A stretch of 64,000 nucleotides of DNA, taken from positions 1,839,501 to 1,903,500 of the forward strand of contig NZ_CP045504.1 in NCBI RefSeq assembly GCF_013376455.1, in the 5' to 3' direction. The notes under the pieces are model-generated. The model was given only the letters and a program-made list of their open reading frames with translations. It made no database searches and was not told the origin of the DNA. How positions within the stretch are numbered: position 1 is the first letter of the stretch; each line of letters opens with the position of its first letter. Shown here in pieces: positions 55,861 through 64,000 of the stretch. The position numbers and the translations under genes are program-made. Source of the DNA: Desulfolutivibrio sulfodismutans DSM 3696. GTDB lineage: Bacteria; Desulfobacterota; Desulfovibrionia; Desulfovibrionales; Desulfovibrionaceae.

Positions 55861-58800
55861 ATGCTTTTTCGCGTCGAAGTGGGACCACGGCCAGGCGTTC
55901 GTGACGTCATGGGCGAAAAGACCGCCCGAAAAATCCGCAGCGAACTCGGGCTGGCCATTGGCGGCGTGGACCTGGTTCGGGTCTTCACCCTGGAGGGGCT
56001 GACCCGGGACGAGGCCGCCCGGCTGCTCACGGCCCACGCCCTGCACGACCCGGTGCTGCACGAGGCCTCCCTCGCCCCCCTGCCCCTGTCCGACCCGGCC
56101 CCGGACTTCATCCTGGAGGTGTCGTTTCGGCCCGGGGTCACGGACAACGAGGGCCGCACCGCCTCGGAGACGGCCGCCCTGGTCCTGGGGTTGCCCCCCG
56201 ATAAGGCCGCGCAGGCCGCCGTGTACACCGCCGCCCAGTACCGCCTGCGCGGGACGCCCGACCTGGACACGGCCCGGCGCATCGGCCGCGACCTGTTGGC
56301 CAACGAACTTATCCAGCGATTCGAGATCAAAAGCCTGGCCCAATGGCGCGACGAACCGGGGTTCACGGCCCGGGCCGCCCGGGTCACCGGACAGGCCTCG
56401 GACGACGTGGCCGCCATCGATCTTTTCGCCATGGACGACGCCGCGCTTATGGCCTTTAGCCGGGACAACGTCCTGGCCCTCAGCCTTGTGGAGATGCGGG
56501 CCATCCGCGACCACTACGCCGATCCGGCCGTGGCCCAGGCCCGAAAAACCGCCGGGCTGCCGGTTTTGCCCACGGACGCCGAGATCGAAGTCCTGGCCCA
56601 GACCTGGTCCGAGCACTGCAAGCACAAGATCTTTAGCGCCGACATCGACTACCAGGACCGGGAAAAGGGCCTGCGCACGTCCCTGACCAGCCTCTACAAG
56701 ACCTGCATCCAGGGCAGCACCAAAGACATCCGGCGCGAGCTCGGGGAAAACGACTTCTGCCTGTCGGTCTTCACCGACAACGCCGGGGTGGTGCGCTTCA
56801 CCGACACCCATCACGCCTGCATCAAGGTGGAGACCCACAACAGCCCCTCGGCCCTGGACCCTTACGGCGGCGCGCTGACCGGCATCGTGGGGGTCAACCG
56901 CGACCCCATGGGCACCGGGATCGGGGCCAACCTTCTGTGCAACACCGACGTCTTCTGCTTCGCCTCGCCCTTCCATGAAGGGGCGCTGCCCCCACGGCTC
57001 CTGCACCCGCGCCGGGTCTTCGAGGGCGTACGCGAGGGCGTGGAGCACGGCGGCAACAAGTCGGGCATCCCCACGGTCAACGGCTCCATCGTCTTCGATG
57101 AACGCTACCTGGGCAAGCCCCTGGTCTTTTGCGGCACCGTGGGCCTTTTGCCGGTCACCGTGGCCGGACGCCCGAGCCATCTGAAACACGCCTGCCCCGG
57201 CGACGCCATCGTCATGACCGGCGGGCGCATCGGCAAGGACGGCATCCACGGCGCGACCTTTTCCTCCGAGGAGCTGCACGAGGGTTCCCCGGCCACGGCC
57301 GTGCAGATCGGCGACCCCATCACCCAGCGCAAGATGTACGATTTTCTCATACGCGCCCGGGACATGGGCCTGTATAACGCCATCACCGACAACGGCGCGG
57401 GCGGCCTGTCCTCCTCCGTGGGCGAAATGGCCCAGGACAGCGGCGGCTGCGACCTGGACCTGTCCAAGGCCCCGCTCAAATACGACGGCCTGCGGCCCTG
57501 GGAAGTGCTTTTATCCGAGGCCCAGGAGCGCATGACCCTGGCCGTGCCGCAAGCGCACCTCAAGACCTTCCTGGACCTGGCCCGGGAGATGGACGTTTTG
57601 GCCACGCAGCTTGGCACGTTCACCGATTCCGGGGTCTTTTTCGTCCGCCACGGCGAAAAACCCGTGGCCCGGCTTCCCATGGACTTCATGCACCACGGCG
57701 CGCCGACCATGGCGCTTTCGGCGGTGTGGGAGCGTCCGGATGTGGCCGCCACGGACGCGCCCCGCGTCCCGTCGGATGGTCAGGGGGCGCTGCTCAAACG
57801 AATGCTCGGGCGGCTCAACATCTGCAGCAAGGACTATGTGGTGCGCCAGTACGACCATGAGGTCAAAGGCGCCAGCGTGGTCAAGCCCATGGTCGGGGTC
57901 AGGCGCGACGGCCCGTCCGACGCCGGGGTGCTGCGGCCCGTGTTGTCGCGCCCCGAGGGACTGGTCCTGTCCCACGGCATCTGCCCCAAATATTCGGACC
58001 TCGACGCCTACTGGATGATGGCCAACGCCATCGACGAGGCCGTGCGCAACGCCGTGGCCGTGGGCGCAGACCCGGATCGCCTGGCCGGGGTGGACAATTT
58101 CTGCTGGTGCGACCCGGTGGTTTCCGAAAAGACCCCGGACGGCCGCTATAAGCTGGCCCAGTTGGTGCGGGCCAACCTGGCCCTTTCGCATTTTTGCCGG
58201 GCCTACCGCCTGCCCTGCGTGTCCGGCAAGGACTCCATGAAAAACGACTACACCGGCGGCGGGCAAAAGATCTCCATCCCGCCCACGGTGCTGTTCACGG
58301 TCATGGGCTCCATGCCCGAGGCCCACAAGGCCGTGACCTCGGACTTCAAAAAACCCGGGGATCTGGTCTACCTGCTCGGGACCACGGCCCCGGAATGCGG
58401 CGGATCGGAGATCGCGGCGGAAATGGGCTTTTCCTCGCCCGCCGTGCCCCATGTGGACGCCCTGGCCGCCGCTATGCGTTACCGCGCCCTGTATGCGGCC
58501 ATCCGCCAGGGGCTGGTCACCGCCTGCCACGACCTCTCCGACGGCGGCCTGGGCGTGGCCCTGGCCGAAATGGCCATCGGCGGCAGGCTGGGCTGCCAGG
58601 CCGATCTGGCCCTGGCCCCGACGGCGGGCATCCACGCCGGGGAAGGCGGCATGTCCGATATCGAACTCCTGTATGCCGAATCCGCCGGACGCCTCCTGGC
58701 CACCGTGTCCCCGGGCGACCGGGAGGCCTTCGAGGCCCTGTTCGCCGGACAGGCCGCGTCCTGCCTTGGCCGGGTGACGGAGACGGGGGAGCTCGCGCTC

Positions 58801-58878
58801 GCCAGGGGCGGCCGGATTCTCGCCCGCGAAAACGTGGAGGATTTGGCCCTGGCCTTCGCCAAGACCCTGTCCTGGTAG
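55861..58878 (+). CDS. purL: Phosphoribosylformylglycinamidine synthase, PurS-PurL type
   Basis: A 1005-residue protein; AAGGATGACTGCC precedes the ATG. The first ~170 residues look like two PurS-like small domains (LFRVEVGPRPGVRDVMGEKT and FILEVSFRPGVTDNEGRTA). The PurL core follows with TWSEHCKHKIF, the FGAR/ATP loop VETHNSPSALDPYGGA and GTGIGANLLC, then a second half with CVSGKDSMKND and DLSDGGLGVALAEMA. It converts FGAR to FGAM in purine synthesis. No glutaminase (PurQ) domain is attached, so that subunit must be encoded elsewhere. Confidence 0.93.
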   Translation: MLFRVEVGPRPGVRDVMGEKTARKIRSELGLAIGGVDLVRVFTLEGLTRDEAARLLTAHALHDPVLHEASLAPLPLSDPAPDFILEVSFRPGVTDNEGRTASETAALVLGLPPDKAAQAAVYTAAQYRLRGTPDLDTARRIGRDLLANELIQRFEIKSLAQWRDEPGFTARAARVTGQASDDVAAIDLFAMDDAALMAFSRDNVLALSLVEMRAIRDHYADPAVAQARKTAGLPVLPTDAEIEVLAQTWSEHCKHKIFSADIDYQDREKGLRTSLTSLYKTCIQGSTKDIRRELGENDFCLSVFTDNAGVVRFTDTHHACIKVETHNSPSALDPYGGALTGIVGVNRDPMGTGIGANLLCNTDVFCFASPFHEGALPPRLLHPRRVFEGVREGVEHGGNKSGIPTVNGSIVFDERYLGKPLVFCGTVGLLPVTVAGRPSHLKHACPGDAIVMTGGRIGKDGIHGATFSSEELHEGSPATAVQIGDPITQRKMYDFLIRARDMGLYNAITDNGAGGLSSSVGEMAQDSGGCDLDLSKAPLKYDGLRPWEVLLSEAQERMTLAVPQAHLKTFLDLAREMDVLATQLGTFTDSGVFFVRHGEKPVARLPMDFMHHGAPTMALSAVWERPDVAATDAPRVPSDGQGALLKRMLGRLNICSKDYVVRQYDHEVKGASVVKPMVGVRRDGPSDAGVLRPVLSRPEGLVLSHGICPKYSDLDAYWMMANAIDEAVRNAVAVGADPDRLAGVDNFCWCDPVVSEKTPDGRYKLAQLVRANLALSHFCRAYRLPCVSGKDSMKNDYTGGGQKISIPPTVLFTVMGSMPEAHKAVTSDFKKPGDLVYLLGTTAPECGGSEIAAEMGFSSPAVPHVDALAAAMRYRALYAAIRQGLVTACHDLSDGGLGVALAEMAIGGRLGCQADLALAPTAGIHAGEGGMSDIELLYAESAGRLLATVSPGDREAFEALFAGQAASCLGRVTETGELALARGGRILARENVEDLALAFAKTLSW

Positions 58879-59097
58879 GCTCTTTTCGTTTTTTTCCGGA
58901 TTCGGGCCCAAAGTCTGTCCGTCCCGCATCCGTTTTCAGCCCGCCCCAAACTGCACGCGATGTGCAAAAAAGGGTGGGCCCTCTTGCCCGCCGTCTTTTT
59001 CACATTCATAATAAATAAAAGAATTTCAGCATTTTCAGACAATCCCCTTTCCTTTCATCTCCCGTTCCCCAGTCCCTTTATGCAAAAAAATGCGCCC

Positions 59098-59130
59098 CCT
59101 GGCATGTTGGTTGTTGTCACAACTGCCAGG
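59098..59130. promoter_or_regulatory. Inverted repeat upstream of the tetrahaem cytochrome gene
   Basis: CCTGGCA (59098-59104) pairs with TGCCAGG (59124-59130). An inner GTTG/CAAC extends the stem. It lies about 42 bases before the cytochrome start. It could be an operator or a leader hairpin; no T-run follows, so it is not a typical terminator. Confidence 0.35.
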
Positions 59131-59172
59131 CTCGCATATATGTGAAGGAAGTATCATGAAGGAGGCGTTCAC

Positions 59173-59670
59173 ATGCGCGTCGTTCGTTTCCCGGCCCTCC
59201 TCGCCGGGCTGGCATTTCTTGTGTCTTTTGTCTGGGTTTCTGCGGGCCGCACCCAGCCACCTGAAAAAGCGGCGCCCCCCGAGGCCAGCTATGTCGGCTC
59301 GGAGGCCTGCGCCTCCTGTCACGACACCCAGTTTCACACATATTCCAAGTATTCGAAAAAGGCCCATTCCTCCAAGAGCATCCAGATCATGGCCTCGGAT
59401 CTGACCGAGGAAGAACTGCGCGGCTGCTACGGATGCCATACCACCGGATACGGCAAGCCCGGCGGGTTCGTGAGCTTCACGGCCACGCCCGGACTGGCCA
59501 ACGCCGGATGCGAGGTCTGCCACGGCCCGGGTTCGGCCCACGCCGAATCCGGAGGGGATGCTTCCCTGATCAAGGGCAAGCTGACCATGGCCGATTGTGA
59601 GACCTGCCACAGCGCCGAGCGGGTTGCGGCGTTCAATTTCAAGCCCATGCTCTACGCTGGCGCGCACTAG
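59173..59670 (+). CDS. Exported tetrahaem cytochrome c (c-554-like)
   Basis: A 165-residue exported protein; GAAGGAGG precedes the ATG, and residues 1-25 are a signal peptide. Four CxxCH motifs are visible: CASCH (46-50), CYGCH, CEVCH and CETCH, so four c-type haems are expected. GSEACASCHDTQFHTYSKYS and AGCEVCHGPGSAHAESG resemble the cytochrome c-554 type domain. It ends nine bases before a chemoreceptor that has its own CxxCH motif, so the two may share periplasmic redox signals. Confidence 0.93.
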   Translation: MRVVRFPALLAGLAFLVSFVWVSAGRTQPPEKAAPPEASYVGSEACASCHDTQFHTYSKYSKKAHSSKSIQIMASDLTEEELRGCYGCHTTGYGKPGGFVSFTATPGLANAGCEVCHGPGSAHAESGGDASLIKGKLTMADCETCHSAERVAAFNFKPMLYAGAH

Positions 59671-59679
59671 GAGATGCCC

Positions 59680-61692
59680 ATGGACATCATGGCTCGTTCC
59701 ATCGGCGTCAAGGTGCTCGTGCTGGTTTCGGCCCTGACCATCCTGGCCTTTACCGGCCTTTTTCTGGCCAACTCCTACTGGCAACACAACGGCACCGTGG
59801 ACCAGATCCGGGCCGCCTCCGAGCGCACCTCGGATCTTTTGCGCATGGCCATCGAGGAACCCATGGCCCTGGGCAAAAACCAGGAAACCACGGCCCAGTT
59901 CGAAAAGGTCGCCAAGCGCTACAACGACATCCGTGTGTTCATGACCAATTACAAGGGGAACATCACCTACGCCACGAACCAGGCCGATCTGCGCAAGGAT
60001 CTGTCCCAGGTGATCACCGAACCCGAATTCTCCGGCGCCGTGCAAAAAAGCCTCACATCGTCCACCGCCGCCGGGGCCATCATGACCGTGGGGGGGAAAA
60101 GCGCCTTCGTGGAGATCACCTCCATCGCCAACGCCCCGGCCTGCCACCACTGCCACGGCACGAGCAAGCCGGTCCTGGGGGCCATGGTGGTCGTCAAGGA
60201 CATCGAGCAGGAGATGGGGCGGCTCACCGACACCCAGTACAAAAGCGCGGGCATCTCCCTGGCGAGCCTGGTGGGTCTTCTGGCCTGCCTGCTCTTTTTC
60301 ATCCGCCGCTCGGTCATAAACCGCATCAAGACCATCGCCAGCGCCTCCCACGAGATCAGCCAGGGGGCTCTGGACGTGTCGTTTTCCGTGCATGGGCATG
60401 ACGAACTGAGCAACCTGGCAGGCAACCTGGCCGAGATGGTGGGCAAGATCAAAGACCAGCTCGAATACAACAAGAGCATCCTAAGCGGCATCATCATCCC
60501 CCTTTTCGTGGCCGATAAAAACGAGAACTTCGACTTCGTGAACGCCCCCCTGCAAAACATCCTGGGCAAGCACTACAAGGAACTCGTGGGCCGTCCCGTG
60601 GCCGAAAACCTCTCCGGCGAACACGGCGGCCGGATCTGCGGCGAGGTCATCGCCACCGGGACCAGCAAAAGCGGCTTCACCCGTTTCACCCGGGCCGACG
60701 GCAAGGTCTATCCCCTGCACTATGAGATATCCCCCCTGCAAAACGCCGCAGGCCAGACCGTGGGGGCCATCGGGGTGCTCATCGACCTGACCCAGGAGGA
60801 ACGCGACAAGGACCGCATCCGGGCCCAGCGCGAGAATCTGCTCAAGGTGGCCCAGGAGGTCACGGATGTGGCCATCAACCTGTCCGAGGCATCCGACGAA
60901 CTGTCGCGGCAGATGGAGGAACTGACCCGGGGCGTGGACACCACTGCCGGAGAAACCGAGCGGGTGGCCACGGCCATGGAGGAAATGAACGCCACGGTGC
61001 TTGAGGTCGCCAAAAACGCCGGACAGACCGCCGAGGCCTCGGATGTGGCCAGCCAGGCGGCCCGGGAGGGCGGCCGGGAGGTGCAAAACACCGTGACCGA
61101 GACCCGGCAGGTTTCCGAGCGCACGGAAAGTCTGGCCCTGTCCCTGGGCGAACTCTCCACCCGGGCGGAGAACATCGGCCGGGTCATGGCCGTCATCGGG
61201 GACATCGCCGACCAGACCAACCTCCTGGCCCTCAACGCCGCCATCGAGGCCGCCAGGGCCGGAGAGGCCGGGCGCGGCTTCGCCGTGGTCGCCGACGAGG
61301 TCCGCAAACTGGCCGAGAAGACCATGCTGGCCACCACCGAGGTGGCCGAGGCCATCCGGGACATCCAGGGCAGTACCCGCACCGTGGTTTCCGGAATGGA
61401 CGAAACCAAGGCCAAGGTGGAACTGACGGCCCAGATGGCGGAAAAATCCGGCGCGGTGCTGGGGCAGATCGTGGACCAGTCCGACCGCATTGCGGACATG
61501 GTGCGCAACATCGCGGCGGCCTCGGAGCAGCAGTCCTCCACCAGCGACGAGGTCAATCACAGCGTCAGCCACATCAATGAACTTTCGCAGGATATTTCGC
61601 GACAAATTCAAGAAGCCAACCACCGCATCACCGGGGTCAGGGACATGTCCCAGCATTTGGCCGCCCTGGTGGCGCGTTTTCGGGAGGAATGA
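59680..61692 (+). CDS. Methyl-accepting chemotaxis protein with periplasmic haem-binding motif and PAS domain
   Basis: About 670 residues. The ATG at 59680 has AGGAG six bases upstream; the ATG at 59674 is too close. The first span is about residues 6-28. The periplasmic domain contains ACHHCHGTSKPV (CxxCH at 155-159), which would bind a c-type haem, as in DcrA-type receptors of Desulfovibrio. The second span is near 190-210, then HAMP, a PAS domain (GIIIPLFVADKNENFDFVNA) and the signalling domain with tip [19 protein letters not shown]. It likely senses oxygen or redox. Co-transcribed with the tetrahaem cytochrome. Confidence 0.92.
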   Translation: MDIMARSIGVKVLVLVSALTILAFTGLFLANSYWQHNGTVDQIRAASERTSDLLRMAIEEPMALGKNQETTAQFEKVAKRYNDIRVFMTNYKGNITYATNQADLRKDLSQVITEPEFSGAVQKSLTSSTAAGAIMTVGGKSAFVEITSIANAPACHHCHGTSKPVLGAMVVVKDIEQEMGRLTDTQYKSAGISLASLVGLLACLLFFIRRSVINRIKTIASASHEISQGALDVSFSVHGHDELSNLAGNLAEMVGKIKDQLEYNKSILSGIIIPLFVADKNENFDFVNAPLQNILGKHYKELVGRPVAENLSGEHGGRICGEVIATGTSKSGFTRFTRADGKVYPLHYEISPLQNAAGQTVGAIGVLIDLTQEERDKDRIRAQRENLLKVAQEVTDVAINLSEASDELSRQMEELTRGVDTTAGETERVATAMEEMNATVLEVAKNAGQTAEASDVASQAAREGGREVQNTVTETRQVSERTESLALSLGELSTRAENIGRVMAVIGDIADQTNLLALNAAIEAARAGEAGRGFAVVADEVRKLAEKTMLATTEVAEAIRDIQGSTRTVVSGMDETKAKVELTAQMAEKSGAVLGQIVDQSDRIADMVRNIAAASEQQSSTSDEVNHSVSHINELSQDISRQIQEANHRITGVRDMSQHLAALVARFREE

Positions 61693-61699
61693 CCCGTTT

Positions 61700-61752
61700 A
61701 GGGGCTGTCCCGGCGAACCGGACCAAGTGCGGTCCAGGCCCGGACAGCCCCT
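61700..61752 (+). terminator. Large hairpin after the haem-motif chemoreceptor gene
   Basis: AGGGGCTGTCC (61700-61710) pairs perfectly with GGACAGCCCCT (61742-61752), and an inner GGACC/GGTCC stem sits between them. There is no T-run, so termination would be inefficient or factor-dependent. A TTGACA sequence (61752-61757) begins at its base and may be the -35 of the rubredoxin promoter. Confidence 0.55.
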
Positions 61753-61791
61753 TGACAAAAACAGCCGAACTAACGGATAGACTTCCCATGG

Positions 61792-61887
61792 CGTGATCGT
61801 GAAAATGGGCACGCCGGGCAGTGAGAACGAAACCGGTCCTGAACCGGCGATCTTTCGCCGGGACTCCGCCTGAAAGAGTCCATCACG
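61792..61887 (+). ncRNA. Candidate structured leader RNA upstream of rubredoxin
   Basis: CGTGAT (61792-61797) can pair with ATCACG (61882-61887), closing a junction. Inside it are CGTG/CACG (61798-61801 with 61810-61813), CGGCGA/TCGCCG (61845-61850 with 61855-61860) and GGACTC/GAGTCC (61861-61866 with 61876-61881). Four compatible stems in under 100 bases, in a 328-base gap upstream of an oxygen-defence operon, suggest a leader RNA or riboswitch. It matches no riboswitch class that I can recall. Confidence 0.4.
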
Positions 61888-62020
61888 GCGATACGAAAAA
61901 ACACCCTGTTTGCCGCTCAGGCAAGGGTCGCCCCTTTGGGACGCGCCCGGCGCTGAGGGCCAAAATGAGGTCTTTTTTTTCGTGGTTGCGGGGAAGGGCG
62001 ATACCGGACAAGGAGACGAC

Positions 62021-62179
62021 ATGGACAGATATGTCTGCAACATCTGCGGCTATGTGTACGATCCCAAGGACGGCGATCCGGACAACGGGGTCAAACCCGG
62101 AACCAAATTCGAAGACCTCCCCGAGGACTGGGTCTGTCCGGTGTGCGGCGCTGCCAAGGACGAGTTCACCAAGGAATAA
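62021..62179 (+). CDS. Rubredoxin
   Basis: A 52-residue electron carrier. The four iron-binding cysteines are in CNIC (6, 9) and CPVC (39, 42), and the sequence has the standard rubredoxin length and aromatic core. AAGGAGACGAC precedes the ATG. In Desulfovibrio, rubredoxin passes electrons to the flavodiiron oxygen reductase, which is encoded 67 bases downstream. Confidence 0.97.
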   Translation: MDRYVCNICGYVYDPKDGDPDNGVKPGTKFEDLPEDWVCPVCGAAKDEFTKE

Positions 62180-62246
62180 CCGCCTGCCTCCATATTTCCC
62201 TTCACACCGCCGGCCCCTGGCCGGCGGTCGTTTTGAGGAGACCTGC

Positions 62247-63449
62247 ATGAAACCCGTTGAAATCGTCAAAGACGTCCACTGGGTCGGGTCCGTGGAATGG
62301 GATTGCCGCAATTTCCACGGCTATTCCACCTCCCCCCTGGGCACCACCTACAATGCCTATCTCATCCGCGACGAGAAGGTCACCCTGTTCGATACGGTCA
62401 AGGCCGAATTCACAAACGAACTGTTGTGCAAAATCGCCCACCTGGTCAAACCCGGGGACATCGACTACATCGTGGTCAACCATGTGGAGATGGACCATTC
62501 CGGAGCCCTGCCGGAGATCGTGGCCCAGGTCAAACCGGAGAAGATCTTCTGCTCCCCCATGGGCGAGCGGGCCCTGAAAGCGCATTTCGACGTGACCGGC
62601 TGGCCCATCCAGGTCGTCAAGACGGGCGACGCCATAAGCATCGGCACGCGCACCCTGTCCTTTTTGGAAACCCGCATGCTGCACTGGCCCGACAGCATGG
62701 CCACCTATATCCCCGAAGACAAGATCCTCATCACCAACGACGCCTTCGGCCAAAACATCGCCAGCAGCGAACGCTTTGCCGACGAGGTGGACCGCTCCGA
62801 GCTGCATCGCCAGATGGTCCGCTATTACGCCAACATCGTGCTGCCGTTTTCGCCCATCACGCAAAAGATCATCGCCCAAATCGAATCCATGGGACTGGCC
62901 ATCGACTATCTCCTGCCGGACCACGGGGTCATGTTCCGGGGGGCCGACGTGGCCTACGCCATTGAGGCCTACAAGGCCTTCGCCGCCCAAAAGCCCACGA
63001 AAAAGGCCGTGGTGGTTTACGACACCATGTGGCACTCCACGGAAAAGATGGCCGAGGCCATCGCCACCGGCCTTATGTCCGAAGGCCTGTCCGTCAAGAT
63101 CATGAACCTGCACGTCGTCGACCACAGCGACGTCATGGAAGAGGTGCTGGAGGCCGGGGCCGTGGTGGTGGGGTCGCCCACCCACAATAACGGCATGCTG
63201 CCCCGGGTGGCGGACATGCTGACCTACATGAAGGGCTTAAAACCTCAGAACAAGATCGGCGGAGCCTTCGGCTCCTACGGCTGGAGCGGCGAGGCCGTCA
63301 AGGCCGTGGCCGAGGCGCTTTCGGCCATGGGCATGGAGATGCCGACCGAGCCCCTGCGTTCCCTGTATGTCCCCAGGCACGAGGAGCTGGCCAAATATGT
63401 GGAGATGGGCCGGACCATCGGCCAGGCCGTGGTCGCCAAGGCGGGCTGA
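62247..63449 (+). CDS. roo: Flavodiiron protein (rubredoxin:oxygen oxidoreductase)
   Basis: A 400-residue cytoplasmic enzyme that reduces oxygen to water (and may also reduce NO) with electrons from rubredoxin. The metallo-beta-lactamase-like half carries the diiron ligands His79, Glu81, Asp83 (NHVEMDHSG), His146 (LHWPDS), Asp165 (NDAFGQ) and His226. The C-terminal half is a flavodoxin domain (VVVYDTMWHSTEKMAEAI; VGSPTHNNGMLPRVADML; GSYGWSGEAV) that binds FMN. GAGGAG precedes the ATG. It is paired with rubredoxin as in D. gigas. Confidence 0.96.
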   Translation: MKPVEIVKDVHWVGSVEWDCRNFHGYSTSPLGTTYNAYLIRDEKVTLFDTVKAEFTNELLCKIAHLVKPGDIDYIVVNHVEMDHSGALPEIVAQVKPEKIFCSPMGERALKAHFDVTGWPIQVVKTGDAISIGTRTLSFLETRMLHWPDSMATYIPEDKILITNDAFGQNIASSERFADEVDRSELHRQMVRYYANIVLPFSPITQKIIAQIESMGLAIDYLLPDHGVMFRGADVAYAIEAYKAFAAQKPTKKAVVVYDTMWHSTEKMAEAIATGLMSEGLSVKIMNLHVVDHSDVMEEVLEAGAVVVGSPTHNNGMLPRVADMLTYMKGLKPQNKIGGAFGSYGWSGEAVKAVAEALSAMGMEMPTEPLRSLYVPRHEELAKYVEMGRTIGQAVVAKAG

Positions 63450-63485
63450 CCGCCGCGCCCGTTTCCCGACGTTCGCCCATAAAAA

Positions 63486-63515
63486 ACGGCCCGGAACCGC
63501 ATGGTCCCGGGCCGT
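63486..63515. terminator. Hairpin between roo and the HU gene
   Basis: ACGGCCCGG (63486-63494) pairs with CCGGGCCGT (63507-63515), and the inner bases ACC/GGT extend the stem. An A-run (AAAAAA) lies on the left, which would act as a T-run for minus-strand transcription of HU. It probably ends the HU transcript and may also limit roo read-through. Confidence 0.7.
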
Positions 63516-63544
63516 CGTCATTTCGGCGATCAGGGGAAGGGAAC

Positions 63545-63820
63545 CTACTTCACTGCTTCCTTGAGGGCCTTGCCCACGGTAAACTTCACCGCCTTGGAAG
63601 CGGGAATCTTGATCTCCTTGCCGGTCTGGGGGTTGCGGCCGGTACGGGCGGCGCGCTCGGAAACCTTGAAGGATCCGAACCCGGTCAGGGTCACGGTTTC
63701 CCCGGCGGACAGGGCGTCCCGGATGACCTCGACCACGGCGTCGAGAGCCTTGCCGGCAGCCGCCTTGGTTTCGAATCCCGCTTTAACCTGTACCTTTTCG
63801 ATCAAATCAGCTTTGGCCAT
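63545..63820 (-). CDS. DNA-binding protein HU
   Basis: A 91-residue histone-like protein. VTLTGFGSFKVSERAARTGR and NPQTGKEIKIPASKAVKF are the diagnostic HU/IHF arm and saddle region. HU bends and compacts DNA without strict sequence specificity. It is transcribed toward roo and separated from it by a hairpin. The MucR-type gene lies just upstream on the same strand. Confidence 0.96.
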   Translation of the reverse strand: MAKADLIEKVQVKAGFETKAAAGKALDAVVEVIRDALSAGETVTLTGFGSFKVSERAARTGRNPQTGKEIKIPASKAVKFTVGKALKEAVK

Positions 63821-63851
63821 GTACCCTTCTCCTGCTTGCTTTCGGTTGATG

Positions 63852-64000
63852 TTATTTCGCGGCCTTCTGGGCTTTCTTTTCCCATAGCCGCATTTCCTTC
63901 ATTTTCTTGCGACGGTCACGCTGCAAGGCCTTGCAGACCAGGGGCGTGCCCTTCTTGAGGCCGTGCTTCTCCTTGTACTCCTCGGGGGTCAATCCGTGGG
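63852..64000 (-). CDS. MucR/Ros-family regulator, C-terminal part
   Basis: The gene runs off the right edge of the window; only its last ~48 residues are visible. HGLTPEEYKEKHGLKKGTPL is the conserved end of the zinc-finger domain of the MucR/Ros family, followed by a basic Lys-rich tail ending AQKAAK. These proteins bind DNA and regulate exopolysaccharide or motility genes in other bacteria. Its zinc-binding residues would lie outside the window. Confidence 0.7.
   Translation of the reverse strand, partial: HGLTPEEYKEKHGLKKGTPLVCKALQRDRRKKMKEMRLWEKKAQKAAK

Noticed and set aside
59674-59679. ATG at 59674 as the chemoreceptor start
   Set aside because: The AGGAG ribosome site lies directly against it, leaving no spacing. 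ATG 59680 is spaced correctly.

Overview
The window looks like a chromosome segment of a high-GC, anaerobic deltaproteobacterium, most likely a Desulfovibrionaceae-type sulfate reducer. This is inferred from gene content: a rubredoxin plus flavodiiron oxygen reductase pair, a chemoreceptor with a CxxCH haem motif beside a tetrahaem cytochrome c, the futalosine menaquinone route, many sensory proteins and a GAK-type gene cassette. No rRNA operon or CRISPR array is visible.

Layout. 1-715: end of a polysaccharide flippase. 978-5940: a five-gene cassette (XXXCH protein, PHP-like protein, amphi-Trp protein, PhoU-kinase fusion, HprK-related kinase). 6078-11996: a signalling block (hybrid histidine kinase, REC-HDOD, REC plus degenerate HD-GYP, STAS protein, convergent REC-PP2C phosphatase). 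12306-17052: three possible microproteins, tRNA-Phe, and a relic element holding a nucleotidyltransferase/HTH pair, an integrase remnant and an AT-richer histidine kinase. 17477-20661: a GNAT acetyltransferase and a cheW-mcp pair.

21503-29994 is a 2-aminoethylphosphonate (2-AEP) import and breakdown locus. It has a Pho-box-like site, a binding protein, an ATPase whose reading frame is interrupted at a C10 tract, a fused permease, PhnX, a PbfA-like lyase, PhnW and a DMT transporter. PhnW and PbfA both feed phosphonoacetaldehyde to PhnX, giving acetaldehyde and phosphate.

29987-41383 is accessory DNA: a small HTH/AbrB-like gene with two decayed copies, a Tat metallophosphoesterase, an alpha/beta hydrolase, a cyclase-family protein, hicAB and a choloylglycine-hydrolase-like protein. 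It ends with a strongly AT-rich two-gene island (small membrane protein plus P-loop ATPase) that is a good candidate for an undescribed defence system.

41384-49616 is a core translation block: tRNA-Val, thrS, infC (probably with a non-AUG start), rpmI, rplT, pheS, pheT and a MerR gene. A MNT/HEPN toxin-antitoxin pair sits between pheS and pheT. 49641-51679 holds a FecR-domain protein, a higBA-like pair and a DUF2065 protein. 51879-58878 holds a nucleotide-sugar dehydrogenase, menaquinone genes (mqnB, mqnD, polyprenyl synthase) and purL. 59173-63449 is a haem and oxygen module: tetrahaem cytochrome, haem-motif chemoreceptor, then a structured leader, rubredoxin and flavodiiron protein. The window ends with an HU gene and the 3' part of a MucR/Ros-type regulator. 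All functions are read from sequence; no database search was run.
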